64,000 nucleotides of DNA from Atrichornis clamosus (taxonomy: Eukaryota; Chordata; Aves; Passeriformes; Menuridae): assembly GCA_013400975.1 (NCBI GenBank), contig WBMZ01006343.1, positions 1 through 64,000 on the forward strand, written 5' to 3'. The notes below the pieces were generated by a model that worked only from the letters and a program-made list of their open reading frames with translations, was not told the DNA's origin and searched no databases. Numbering within the stretch: position 1 is the stretch's first letter; each line of letters starts with the position of its first letter. This document shows, piece by piece, positions 1-11,000 of the stretch. The translations under genes and the position numbers were made by a program.

Positions 1-483
1 CGCCGGCCCGGCGGGCTGCCAGCCTGGCCGTGTCCCCCGCCGCCGGGCCGGCGGACGAGCGGGTGGAGACGCGGGTGGCGGGGTTGAGCCCCGGGCAGGC
101 GGTGACCCTGCGGGCAGTGGCGGCCGATGACCGCGGCTGCCTGTTCCAGTCGTGCGCGCACTACCGGGCGGACAGCCGCGGGGAGCTGCACCTGGGCACG
201 GACGCCTCCCACGGCGGGGACTACACCGGCGTGGAGCCCATGGGGCTCTTCTGGAGCCTCGCCCCCGCCGGTATGGAGAAGCCGTACCAGCGGCTCGTTC
301 CCCGCAGTACCGGCTCCCCGATGAAGGTGGAGGTCTTGGTCCACCAGGGCCACAGCCCGCCCGGCGCCTTGCCCGGGCCCGTGGTGGCCAAGGCCGAGGT
401 GCAGCGATGGTTCACGGCCCCCGGCGTGCGGAGGATCCGGCTGAAGGAAGGAGTCGTAAGGGGCTCCCTCTTCCTGCCGCCGG
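1..483 (+). CDS. ACOT/BAAT-like gene, exon 1 (partial)
   Basis: The frame is open from base 3 and holds the acyl-CoA thioester hydrolase/BAAT N-terminal domain through GSLFLPP. The donor is CCGG|GTGAGT at 484, leaving one base of a split Gly codon. The exon is very GC- and CpG-rich, as expected for a 5' CpG island. The initiator ATG is not in the window. Confidence 0.85.
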
Positions 484-3400
484 GTGAGTGCCCTGGCGGA
501 GACCTTCGCCCTGGGGCCGGCGGGGCCCCCCGGGTGCTCTGACCAGAGCAAGGAAAGTCTCGTAAAACAGAACCATAGAGAGGCTGTCACCCGGGGAATC
601 CGCATTCCGTAAATGAGCCGAACGCTGCCCTGCAGACAGGTGGCCCTGAAATCTTGAGATACTCCCAAGTTCTTGTCGGGACAGGGCCCGGCTTCTGCGT
701 GGCCGCCCCACCTGGTCCTCGGCGGCTCTTGCGGGACGGGCAGGAGCTAAAGGAGAACAGGTGTTGTAGAGTTTACTACATTGCCGTGCTCGGCCTGCGG
801 TTTTCCAGTAGGTTTGTTGTTTGCTCTGCAGTACCAGAATCTAAAATCCAAGAGAGCTGATACGCTTCATTGTGTGAGCCTATGCAGAATCTCCCAAGGA
901 TTTTACCCTGAGTAGGATTGAATTAAAAAGGTACTTTTCTTCCCTGTAAAACACAAGCCAGGAAGCAGAGCAGCAGAAGAGAGTCTAGAAAATACATATA
1001 TTCCACCAAATCTGGAGCCAAAGCTAAGTTAGTCGTTGGGTTATGTTTGTGGCATAAAGACAAAACGGATTTATGATCAAGTTCTACCTGTTCTGCTTAT
1101 GCGATGGTTGTGCTTTATGAGGTATGATATTCTGATGGTCTGACAGTGGGGTTGGAAAATGAAACCTTACATTAGTGTTTGTCTTTGTACATTTCTGTGA
1201 TTTAAACTTCTTGTAGTTCCCTGAGTGTTGTGCTACTGGAACTGCCCTCCACATTACCTCTAATTTAAAACTACTTGGTTCAGCAACCCTTTTAAGTATC
1301 ACTACAGTTATTAGGTATTTAAGTATTTTCAGTGAATAATTTCCAAACCAATTATTTTTTATCCATTTAGATACGGATCCAAAGTCCACTGAAGAAAAAA
1401 ACAACAGCGTTTGAACTTTGAATTTCAGATGTTTAGTCAGCATGCGGATTTTCTATTCCTGAGACATTGTTTTGATGTATCCTGCCTTAGAGCATGAGTT
1501 TGATTTCTGCTGAGCTCAGTGGGAATCCAGAGATCTGCAAGATGAAACTGCATTTTCCCCTTTAGAAAGTCTGGCATTGTAATAGTGTGGAAAAGTCTGG
1601 AATCTTTGCTTAAATGATACTGGCATCCCTGATGATGAAGGATCCAGTTACAGCATTACTACCATACCCTTCTTTGCTCCAGGGGAAAAAAAAGTTAATA
1701 TTGTTAAGATAGGAATCTTAAATGTGAACCATTCTTAGTAGTAAAAATGAGAGGACATGAGTGGGCTTATGCTGTAATAGTAATATGAAAGTGATTTCTT
1801 AATTCAGGCATAAGAGTTACAGATGTGGGGATTTGTTTGTTTGTTTTTAAATGTTAGTAAAGTTCCCCAGCCCATTTTATCCTGCTTTTTAGCAAGTTAT
1901 GCAGAAACTGTACACTTGGGCATGTGTAGACACTCAGAAAGGCACTGCTGGATCCTTGTGCAAGTTGAAGGTTTTCTTCACGAGAGAGAAACACATTCAT
2001 GTTTGACTGTGTTCTGATTACAGGGTCTTGCTAGAAAGTTTTTCAGGTAGGGGTGATGAATGAATACATCTCTTCTAGCTATCTAGGCTGGCTGCTCCTA
2101 GCTAAAGGTTACTGTTGATCATGGCATCATAATACATTTATCCCAACATATTTTCTATCAAGTAGAATATTGAACTTCAATGAAAAGAAAGATCAGAACT
2201 GAAAAAGAACCCCAAAGCATATTTCAGTCCCTTTCTGACTTTCTAATGCTTTAGTTTAGGAGGTTTCCACCATTTAGCATGTGTTATACAAAGTGTGTTG
2301 AAATGCCAGAGATCTTTGGCACATATAGGTAAAGCCAGAGAGTTAACACTCCTGCAACAAATGGGTCCTTTTTGTGCTGAGATGGTTGTAGTGACCTAGA
2401 TCAGGATACATCAGAGGTGACATCTGTTGGCCAGGGAAAAAAAAAAGAAATTGCTTGGCTGGGGTCTTTATAGCTTCATGAGGTAGTATCCTTAGCATTT
2501 TAACCTGAGATCTCGTGGCTTGGCATACAGGCATTACAACACGCCCTTGGCTGCAAAAGCATATCTGTTTTATATGGTGGTTCTGCTTATTTCTGTAATT
2601 TTGTGGGACAGGTTGTACACATGTGTGTGCCTGTTTATCTGTACATCAGTCACGCACACATGCACATGCACCCGTACACCTCTCAGTTCTACCTTCTGTC
2701 TTGTCACATCTGCAGGAGCAGTTCTGCCAAGACTTACAGTGTTGATGTGTTGATGTTGAGACACTGCTAGTAAATCCAGTTGATTTTGTTTAACAGTGAG
2801 TGTCTCTTTGTTGTGATTTGTTCAATGCAGTTTATTCCAGAATTTACTTCAAGGGGTCAGTGCTCTTGCCTCATGAGCTTGCACTTTGCTAATTAAGATG
2901 TGGCTTCTTTATGGGAAAATAGCTGACTTGGAGTATGATTGGTTTGAGGGCAGGAGGTTAAGATCATTGAAAAATATGTTTAGAACAGTTGCTTCTCACT
3001 CTTTTTAGGAAGAAAAACCTCTAACTTCACATATTTTTACAGGAGTGTAAGGACCTATTCTTAGTTTGAAATAGTCAGCACTGGTTCTCTTAATCTCTGC
3101 TGTGCAAATGGAAAATGAGTATTAATGACTATTAATAGCAAATGTCTTAAGCATTCTGTATTTTGTTGTTCAGTCTTCACCAGATAGTTTTTAGTGTTCT
3201 GTTTGATAACTTTTCCTCTGTACCTCCTCTTTTTAATATAGGGGATGGCCCTTTTCCAGGAGTGATTGACATGTATGGTGATGAAGGAGGCTTGATTGAA
3301 TTTAGATCCAGTCTCCTGGCTACCCGTGGTTTTGCTGCTCTTTCTCTGCCGTATTTTGACTTTGAAGATCTTCCTAAGGTCATGAAAGAATTCAAACTTG

Positions 3401-4899
3401 AGTACTTTGAGGAGGCAGCTAGATTCCTACAGCGTCACCCAAAGGTGAGTATAATGAGAGATCTCTTGGGACTAGGGAGGATTCATCAGTCATGCCCAAG
3501 TGGTGGTGGTGGTGATTTGGAGGGGAGTGGGGTTGAGTATTCAGTTTCTGCTGGGCAAGTTTAGGCCCAACAGTGGAAAAATTGTAGACCTGTGTAGGTG
3601 GTGTACACATATGACTGGGGAGAGTGAATTTCTTCCAGCACAAACAGTCTGTTGAATTCATGCTGGAAACTAGAAGATTGCTGTTCATTAGGATAGTGAA
3701 GTGCTGGGGTATCCTCCAAACTGAGTGATAAAAATCACCAGTGGTGATAAAATTGTTGGGTTTGTTTGGGTTTTTGGTTTTTTTGTAACATGAAAGCAGT
3801 TAGTTTTAAAAAAGGATGGTAAGAAATGGTTTAATAGTAATTGAAAGAATGGATTTGATGACTTGGAATGTTGCTTTCAGTCAGGCTAGAAAAAAAGGCA
3901 AATGCTACTTATGTAATCCTTCAGATGTAGTTTGTGAGATTACTTTATTTGCCTGAGACATATATAACAGTAGACTATGCTTGAATTTCCTGCTACCTGT
4001 TTTAGGAAAATGAGAAAAATTTTTCATTAACATACACAGTAGGGACCAGGTAAGAATCGAGTGATGTACTTGTGCCTGTCTGTGCATTTTTTGTGGGGTT
4101 TGACATCTCTTAGTGTCTCTAAAAAATAAGACAGTAAACAGAAGGAGGAGCCTGGGTCCAGGCTGTAGCCTTCCAACAGGTCACATCAATAATTAACCTA
4201 ACCTTTCTTTCTTTCTTTTTTTTTTTTTTAATAAAACAAGTCATTTAATGGGTAATCCCATTATAATGCATACTTCCTTTATTCTTTTCTTCCTCTCTTC
4301 TCCACCCCCTATCTTATCTGAAGGTGAAAGGACCAGGAGTTGGAGTGATTGGGACTGGGAAAGGGGCAGAATTAGCACTCTGCATGATCACCTTCCTGCC
4401 AGAAGTAGTGGCTGCTGTCTCTATCTCCGGCTGTAGTTCAAACACAGTTGCAGACCTCCATTATGGTGAGATGACTCTGCCTGGGCTGCGTTTTGATATG
4501 AACAAGGTCAGTGTCTCTGACACTGGTGTATTTGACATTTTTGAAGCTCTGGATGACCCAACGAATCCTGCTAATTCTCCTTGCACGATCCCCATTGAAA
4601 AAGCAGAAGGTCACTTTCTCTTAGTGGTAGGGGAAGATGATCGTATGTGGAAGAGCTCCTTATATGCTGAGCTGGCAATCGGGCGTCTACGCCAGCATGG
4701 GAAAGAGAACTTTGAACTCCTGAGTTATCCAGGAGCAGGTCACCGAATTGATCCTCCTTCTACTCCATTTTGTCAGGTAGCTCTGGATCGTGTTTTGGGG
4801 GTGCCTGTTCTGGGGGGTGGAGAGAGCAAAGCACATGCCCATGCACAGGAACACTCCTGGGGAAAAATTCAGGAGTTTCTGCACTTGCATTTGGGATGA
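1..4899 (+). CDS. Acyl-CoA thioesterase / BAAT-family protein, three exons, 5' end cut by window edge
   Basis: Exons 1-483, 3242-3444 and 4324-4899 join in frame at GT-AG junctions to about 419 residues, near the usual length of type-I ACOTs. Relatives hydrolyse fatty acyl-CoA (ACOT1/2/4/6) or conjugate bile or fatty acids to amino acids (BAAT). Seen: an N-terminal beta-sandwich domain ([21 protein letters not shown]), then an alpha/beta-hydrolase domain with [30 protein letters not shown] (acid) and SYPGAGH (His). The elbow, G-x-S-x-G in ACOTs, reads GTGKG, so the nucleophile is Gly. The C-terminus ends HLG with no peroxisomal SKL-type signal. No in-frame ATG precedes base 30, so the start is off-window. 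Its position beside DNAL1 fits the mammalian ACOT cluster, while the C-terminal half resembles BAAT. Family assignment is firm; orthology and catalytic activity are not. Confidence 0.9.
484..3241 (+). other. Intron 1 of ACOT/BAAT-like gene
   Basis: A phase-1 intron at the position used by mammalian ACOT genes. The first 300 bases are still GC-rich (island shore) and the rest is AT-rich. There is a small alternating CA/TG stretch around 2610-2690. I see no other gene in it. Confidence 0.8.
3242..3444 (+). CDS. ACOT/BAAT-like gene, exon 2
   Basis: The acceptor follows a T-rich tract (TTTTTAATATAG) and the donor is AAAG|GTGAGT. The 203 bases complete the split Gly and encode the start of the hydrolase domain ([16 protein letters not shown], then [16 protein letters not shown]). 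The exon ends in phase 0. Confidence 0.93.
3445..4323 (+). other. Intron 2 of ACOT/BAAT-like gene
   Basis: A phase-0 intron containing a short (TGG)n-like tract near 3499-3515 and a pyrimidine tract, CTTT repeats then poly-T, at about 4203-4230. Nothing else is recognised. Confidence 0.8.
4324..4899 (+). CDS. ACOT/BAAT-like gene, exon 3 (terminal coding exon)
   Basis: The acceptor is ATCTGAAG|GTGAAAGGA. The exon encodes [17 protein letters not shown], the VVGEDD acid motif, the [12 protein letters not shown] histidine motif and a C-terminal GGES..QEHSW segment, ending HLG then TGA. The elbow codon at 4357-4359 is GGG (Gly), where the family has Ser or Cys. Confidence 0.95.
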   Translation: MKGPGVGVIGTGKGAELALCMITFLPEVVAAVSISGCSSNTVADLHYGEMTLPGLRFDMNKVSVSDTGVFDIFEALDDPTNPANSPCTIPIEKAEGHFLLVVGEDDRMWKSSLYAELAIGRLRQHGKENFELLSYPGAGHRIDPPSTPFCQVALDRVLGVPVLGGGESKAHAHAQEHSWGKIQEFLHLHLG

Positions 4900-7305
4900 A
4901 CACTTAAGCACATGCAAGCTGTTGCAGACCTGCAAGGACTGAACTTGAGCCACCAAAATGACTGGTGATGACTGGTGAATTGGAGGGATTGACTGAGACA
5001 AGCCTTGAAATATGAAATAACCAAATGACTACTTAGCTACAAGTATAAATCCAAAAAGAAAAGGATATCTTTGGAGCAACCTAAGTTAATTTAACTAGGT
5101 AAACAGAGGCCAAGTGAAAACTAAGAAGGCTGCACTATGGTACAAATTTGACAGCTCAAAGTCTTCATGATATGAAGAAACAAGTATTAGAAGACAGTAG
5201 TAGGTACTTTTTTGCTTGCAGTATTTATGACTTGGAGAATGTTAATAGCCAGCCTGCACCCTCAGCAATGACAGACAGGGTCGCACCTTGGGAATGACGG
5301 GTGATAAACTTAGACATCCAAATCATGAATGATTCTGGCTTTGAGTCCTATGTTACCTTAGCCCAGAACTCTCATATTTACAGCCATATACACTTTGGAA
5401 ATGTTTTCTGTTTACATGGAGCTGGAGATACCTATTTGCAAGGAGGCTTGTGTACTTAGTATACATTACATAGGGGTCTTCTCGTGGCACAGTCTTTTTC
5501 TTTCCAACAAGAACTACCTGCTGAGTGGGAAAATGAAGAGTACTTTTCCTTGTCATCCAAGGAGAACAGCACTGCCTTGTATTTGCAATGTAACTGTTTG
5601 TTCCTGTAATATCTTGGATTGACGTTTGACACTTGGGGTAGTAAGATTCTGTTGGACAGGTTAGAGCATGTCTAAATGTAGCCATTAAGTTAGGGATTAA
5701 TTACTTGTGGAACTTGTTAGTAATGATGTCAACAGATGCTGACAGCTGTTCTGCTTGTGAGGAAGCAGAGTTGAGAGACAGAAAACATAGCCTGTAGAAG
5801 ATTTAAACTGATGTTAAAGCTGTCACCTTACGGCAGTGATTAACTCAGAAACATAATTCTTTAAAAGAAAAACAAACAAACCAACCCAACCAAACTAACA
5901 ATGCCCCCCAAAATAAAAACTAACCCTAAATCTAGGTTATCTTTTCCATGACTGCCTGAGATTTTTTTTTTCATCCTAGTTAATTTTTGGCTAGTCCCTT
6001 ATTTTTGCCCACTATTCAGATAAAAAGAAAAAACTTCTTCCCAAATGAGTTGATCTCTCAAGAGGATCTTGCTGAAATGGTGCCAGTGCTGAAGGCCTGT
6101 TTAAAGAGGGCCTCTATCAATACATTTCCTCCTTTCAAAGTCATTTTGTCACACCAGTTTGAGAGCTGCCCAGGAAGATACAAAACCTTCATTAATGGTA
6201 CTCAGTTTTGCTTTGCTCTCAGGGATCTTCTTTCTCCAGTTAACTGTCATTATGCTGCTGCTCAGGTCTCGCTAGCTTTCTGCAACTCTTATTATTACTT
6301 ATCATTTGATTAAAGTCACATGTTCACACACAATCAAAGCTAATTGAACAATTTATCCATCCATTCTTTACAAGAGAAGCTCCATCCTGCTCACGCCACG
6401 CAGGATCTCTTCATGCCTGGTCCCTAAACTCCCTCACCAGCTGAAGAGGTTTTTGCCAGGTCATATCCGGTGCTTGAACCTCTGCAAACACCAGCAGCCC
6501 CAGAAGTCCAGGGCCATAGCCTGCTGAGATGTGCTTGTTGGTATCACCCATACCTGGCACCCTGCTTTTTTCAATAAACTCATTCCAAGTGGCAGCTGTA
6601 GAGGGAAGGGTTGTCTGTTGTCTGAAGGTTCCTGTTTGTTGGTCTGCCTCATCCTGTGCATCTTCAGTAGTTGGAGCTGTGTTATTAATTGTGCAAGAGC
6701 AGCACCTCCCCTAACCCTGTTTTGTCACTCTCCCAGTGCCAATACCTGTGTCTCCACACTGCAGGCCTACCTCAGCATATGCATTGCTATGCAAGATTGC
6801 AATCTGGAGGTTCTGGAAGTAAATGTTAAGTTGTAAATAAAAAGAAAACAGGTAGGTTGTCCTCAGACTTAATTTTTAAAATAATTCAGTGTGAGATTTT
6901 GTCAGATATATGCAATTTGAAAGAGAAGTTAAATGATTCCTTTATTAAAAAGCAACCATGGTTAAGAATTTGATGTTACATTTTTGTTTCTGAATAGTTT
7001 GTTTGGAAAAAGTGAATGATACTTTGTTTAAAAAGGAGAAAAAATAAAAAGAATGTAATTTTACTGTGAAGATCCTTTCATGAAGAAATCAGGGTATTCC
7101 TGGACAAAATAATTAGTAGAAAGACCTGTTGAAAGCCAGACTACTTTTGCACTAGCATTTTGTGTATTTACAATGCTACCGGGGGACTGAAGACACATTG
7201 CAGGCACTCTGCAGAATGTGTAGCTATTTCCTGAAGTGTGCATTAAACTGAGTGTCTGATTATGGCCGTAGTGTTAAAGCCATGTTATTTATATCGGTTT
7301 ACATT
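4900..7305 (+). other. 3' UTR of ACOT/BAAT-like gene and intergenic DNA
   Basis: There is no convincing coding exon. A C/A-rich low-complexity tract (AAAC/CCAA units) lies at about 5865-5935. AATAAA hexamers occur at 5912, 6573 and 6836; the one at 6573 has the best downstream context. The 3' UTR would then be about 1.7 kb, with the remainder intergenic. Confidence 0.5.
6573..6578 (+). promoter_or_regulatory. Candidate poly(A) signal AATAAA of the ACOT/BAAT-like gene
   Basis: A canonical hexamer followed about 30 bases later by a GT-rich stretch (GGTTGTCTGTTGTCTG and a second TTTGTTGGTCTG), the usual cleavage-site layout. AATAAA at 5912 and 6836 are weaker alternatives. Confidence 0.4.
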
Positions 7306-7805
7306 CACAGAATTATTAGAGTTGGAAGGAACCTCTGGAGATCACCTAGTCTAATCCCCTGCCAAGACAGGGTCACCTAGAGCAAGTTACACAGGAATGT
7401 GTCCAGGTGGGTTTGAAATGTCTCCGGAGGGAGACTCCATGACCTCCCTGGGCAGCCTGTTCCGGTGCTCTGCCAGCCTCAAGGTAAAGAAGTGCTTCCT
7501 CCTGTTGAGGTGGAACCTCTTGTGTTTCAGTTTATGGCCATTTTGCCTTGTCCTGTCACTGGGCACCACTGAAAAGAGTCTGGCACCATCCTCGACATCC
7601 ACATTTGAGATGTTTGTTATGTATTGATGAGATCCCCTCTCAATCTCCTCTTCTCTAGATGAAACAGGCCCAGGTCCCCGAGTCTCTCCTCATAAGAGAG
7701 ATGGTCCAGACCCCTCATCATCTTCGTGGCCCTCCACTGGCCCCTCTCTTCAGTAGCTCTCGTACTGAGGAACCCAAACCGAACAGTAATTCCTTGCCAG
7801 GCCAA
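7306..7805 (-). mobile_element. CR1 LINE retroposon, 5'-truncated, minus orientation
   Basis: The + strand reads as the reverse complement of a CR1 3' region: CACAGAAT (inverse of the ATTCTGTG terminal octamer), then AGTTGGAAGGAACCTCTGGA, CTCCCTGGGCAGCCTGTTCC, CTTGTCCTGTCACTGGGCAC and TCATCTTCGTGGCCCTCC. The element's 3' end is therefore at about 7306, and the 5'-truncated end fades at about 7805, just before the DNAL1 CpG island. The divergence is moderate and there is no open reading frame. Confidence 0.9.
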
Positions 7806-8031
7806 ACTCCCACCACATTCCATTGAGACTAGTGCTCGGGGGCTGGATGGGAGGGCTTCGCAGCTGCCCGTGAGGTTCCAAAACGCTCTGGGGGGGCCGT
7901 ACGCCCCCTGTGTGGCCCGGACAGGCCCGGGCCCAGCCCGGCCCGGCGTGGCCGCCGCCCCCCGCCACGTCCCACAAGGCGCCGCGGGCCGCGCCCCTAC
8001 GCGAGTTCCGGGCGGGGCGTTCCCCGCGCCC

Positions 8032-8066
8032 GTAGCAACCGGAGCGTTCGCGGTAGCAACGGCAAC
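8032..8066 (+). promoter_or_regulatory. Cluster of RFX (X-box) half-sites at the DNAL1 start
   Basis: GTAGCAAC occurs at 8032-8039 and again at 8053-8060, followed at once by GGCAAC at 8061-8066, which abuts the ATG. RGCAAC-type units are the half-site of RFX factors, which drive ciliary genes. No inverted partner half-site completes a classical X-box, so binding is inferred. Confidence 0.4.
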
Positions 8067-8069
8067 ATG
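8067..8069 (+). CDS. DNAL1: DNAL1 coding exon 1 (initiator Met only)
   Basis: ATG is followed directly by the donor GTGGGT, so the coding part of this exon is one codon. The start is chosen because the next exon supplies [13 protein letters not shown], giving the conserved vertebrate N-terminus. The context GGCAACATGG is a good Kozak match. Confidence 0.85.
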
Positions 8070-11000
8070 GTGGGTCCTGCGGCCGGGGCCGCCGGGGTGC
8101 GGGGAGCGGGGTGGGGGCTGAGCGGCGCCCGGGCTGGCGGTGACGGTGAGGGGCGGGCGGAGCCCTTGGCGGGCCGGGCCCCGCCGAGCAGCCCGGGCTC
8201 GGCGAGAGCCGTCCGGGAGGCTGCCGGGGCTCGGGGCGGCGGCTGAGACGGAGGAGCTGTGGCCTTGGGAAAGGGGGGTTTCGGGGATAGATAAAGGCAG
8301 AGGGGAGTCTCACAGACCTCAGTTAGTACGTGATTTTAGGGCTGCAGTATCGGCGATCACTACAGCGATTAGCTTGGTATCTGTTGCTGTGCGATTCCGA
8401 TTTCATCTATTTAACATATGTTAAATTTGTTTGCAAATAAAGGCGAAGTGCCGCTATTTTGCTTTTTCATGGGCATCTAAATTTTGTAAATACTCTGTGT
8501 CCAACTGCCATGTTTGGCGGGGGGGAAATGCATATTTTGTTACAACTATTGCAGATGTGGTTATTTTTTCCCCTTAAGAGAATCTGTTTCTTATTCCTGC
8601 CATGTTGATGGTAATTATTCAGGGTGACCATTGATCACTTGGCATTTTGAGTATTTTAAGTATTATGACTTTCTTTAATCTAAATACCTGTAGAAAATTG
8701 TTCAATAAGCGGATAGAGGAACCCTGCAGATAAGCTGCTCGGAGGGAGGTTTCCCTTAAGTAACCTCCCTTGGCAAAAGATACTCTGATTTACCTACAGA
8801 AATTTCAAATGCACCTCAAAGGAAATGAAGTTCCTGGTATGTGCTCTCCAGATAACCTGCTGTTCTGATGTTTATGTTTCCGTCAAATTGGCAGAGATAA
8901 GTCAGCAGAGGTCAGGGAAGAAGCTGCTCCCCATGCTCACATGGATCAGTAGCTTTAAAGTCCAATCCGGTTTTAGGCATGACTTTGAAACAGAAGCAGG
9001 CACTGGTTATATATTTATATTTGACCATTTTTGCCTTTGACATGAGTGACTGAGGTCACATACCCAAGTGCCACAATGATTGGCTGCTGTAATTACAGAA
9101 AAGGCAATGAAGTTCCTGCCCAAAAAACCCAATTAAATGGAAGCCAGCTCTTTCTCCTGGCACACTGGTAGTTGTTAATCAGATTGAATGAGGCTGTTGG
9201 AGTGGGAACTTAGGGATGTGATTTTCTGAACCAGAGGAGGTCACGCAGATGTTTATCTCTGGCAGACACTGGGGAGATGCTGCTATGGTACAAGTTTGCC
9301 AGGTCATCTCCAATGGGACTTAGAGCTAGCTATCCCTTGGTGTAGACCAGATTGAAATGAATGCCTGTCAGTGGGCAGAAACAGCTGGAACATCTGAGGA
9401 AGTCTAAAGGGAGATGCACATTGATGTTTGAGATGCATGCTCAAGCTCTCTGGTGTTGTTGTCTCTTAGACTGTTGCTGGGGTTTCAGTGGCTGTGGCCA
9501 TATTTTATGTGCAGCTGCCTTAGCTGTTGCCTTTTACTGGGCAGAGTAAAAAACCAGATTTTCCAGTGGTCCAGAGTAAAGTACCCAGCACTAAATCTCT
9601 GTGACTGAGATGGCTTTTTGTAAGATTTGGGTAGAAGTTAGTTTGTTGGTTTTAACTTTTGTAGTAGGGTTGGTTTTTTATATATCTGATTATCTGAAAG
9701 GCTGCTTTTATCCACATGTGGTAGTGCTACACTTAAGAGCAACACTGATGCCAAAACTAGAGTCCTCCTGTATTTGTAGAAAGGAGGCTGTTGATCAGTG
9801 TTTGTGAAAGATTGATCTCTGAAACCTTTTTAATCCAAGAGGCATCTTGGAATACGTTTATTGTTTAGAGAAGCGTTAAACATGCTGTTTATATACTACT
9901 GTCTTGGATATCTTTATGTGGTTTTGCTAACACTCTGATGTGAGGCACAACAGTTGGAGTTAGTAACAACAGAAGGTTGGTCAGTGGGTCAGTCCTTAAA
10001 AAGCCTTGTACAGCAGCTCTCAGATTTTTTCAAACTGAATAATACGTTTTCACATTGCATGACGTAACTCAATGCAAAGCAGTTGGAAAGAAACCCCAAA
10101 TATAAACAATCCAGATTGCTCTTGAGGTTTGGAAAGATGTACCTCATTCTCCTCAGTGACTTTTAAGCGGCTGTATCATTGTCTGCTCAGACTTGCTTTC
10201 AGACAGGAAGTTGCTAATGTGTAATAGAAGGCGTGAGGGTTTAAGAGCATTAGACCACGGTTTTCAGTGCAGTAACTTCTTATGCCTTTGAATTGAATTT
10301 CACCATAAAAGCTAATAAGCAGTGTCCCATGGAGCAGAGAGTAAAATCAGGAAGAGAATGTCCTGACATTAAGCCCATTGTTTGCTTCTGAAAATGCCAC
10401 AGAGTACCCCAGAAAACAAAATTACAGGACACTGATGGGTTCCAGCTTCTTTGACTTGACTGACACAAGTTAAGACAGGAAAATGGTGGAAGTGGGAGGA
10501 AATAGATTTGCTGTGAACAAGCCGATAAAAAATGTCAATAAATAGTCACTTAAATTTGTTTCATTTTTAGGCAAAACCAACAACCATCAAAGAAGCTCTA
10601 GCTAGATGGGTAAGTACTAGAATGGTGTCTAGTGGCATGGGGTTTGACTGTATTAAACTAAATTTGTTTTTCAAACATTGTAAGAAATATATTGGGTTGA
10701 AACATCTGCTTTAAGAAGTTTCACAAAGTAAAATGGTGATTACTGTTGTTGTTGTATAACACATACTGTGGGACTTTATGTTATTGTTAAATTGATACGA
10801 CTGCTAAAGATGAGCCTGTTTTGTTCTCCTGCCTTGTTCTGCTGAATATGCATTGGCCTGAAGCTACAAATAGATTTCAAGTTGGGGATGTTTTATGTTT
10901 TAATTACGTTCTGTTCACTTTACTTAAGTGCAGTCCTTCCCACAGAATAAACAAGTATGAAATTCACACTGTACTGAATTCAGTGAAATGTCTACATGTC

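Larger units (their letters stand above)
7860..8260 (+). promoter_or_regulatory. DNAL1: CpG-island promoter of DNAL1
   Basis: About 400 bases are strongly GC- and CpG-rich, in sharp contrast to the AT-rich flanks, and surround the DNAL1 initiator exon. I see no TATA box in the expected place. RFX-type half-sites lie at 8032-8066. The start of transcription cannot be fixed from sequence alone. Open frames on either strand here are by-products of the GC content. Confidence 0.75.

Noticed and set aside
5987..6313. 108-codon open frame on the + strand after the ACOT-like gene
   Set aside because: No ATG start and no recognised family; it lies in the probable 3' UTR of the thioesterase gene.
7726..8424. 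Several long GC-rich open frames on both strands around the DNAL1 promoter
   Set aside because: They span the CR1 edge and CpG island, are Arg/Pro/Gly-rich in the way GC-rich DNA always reads, and conflict with the DNAL1 start exon.
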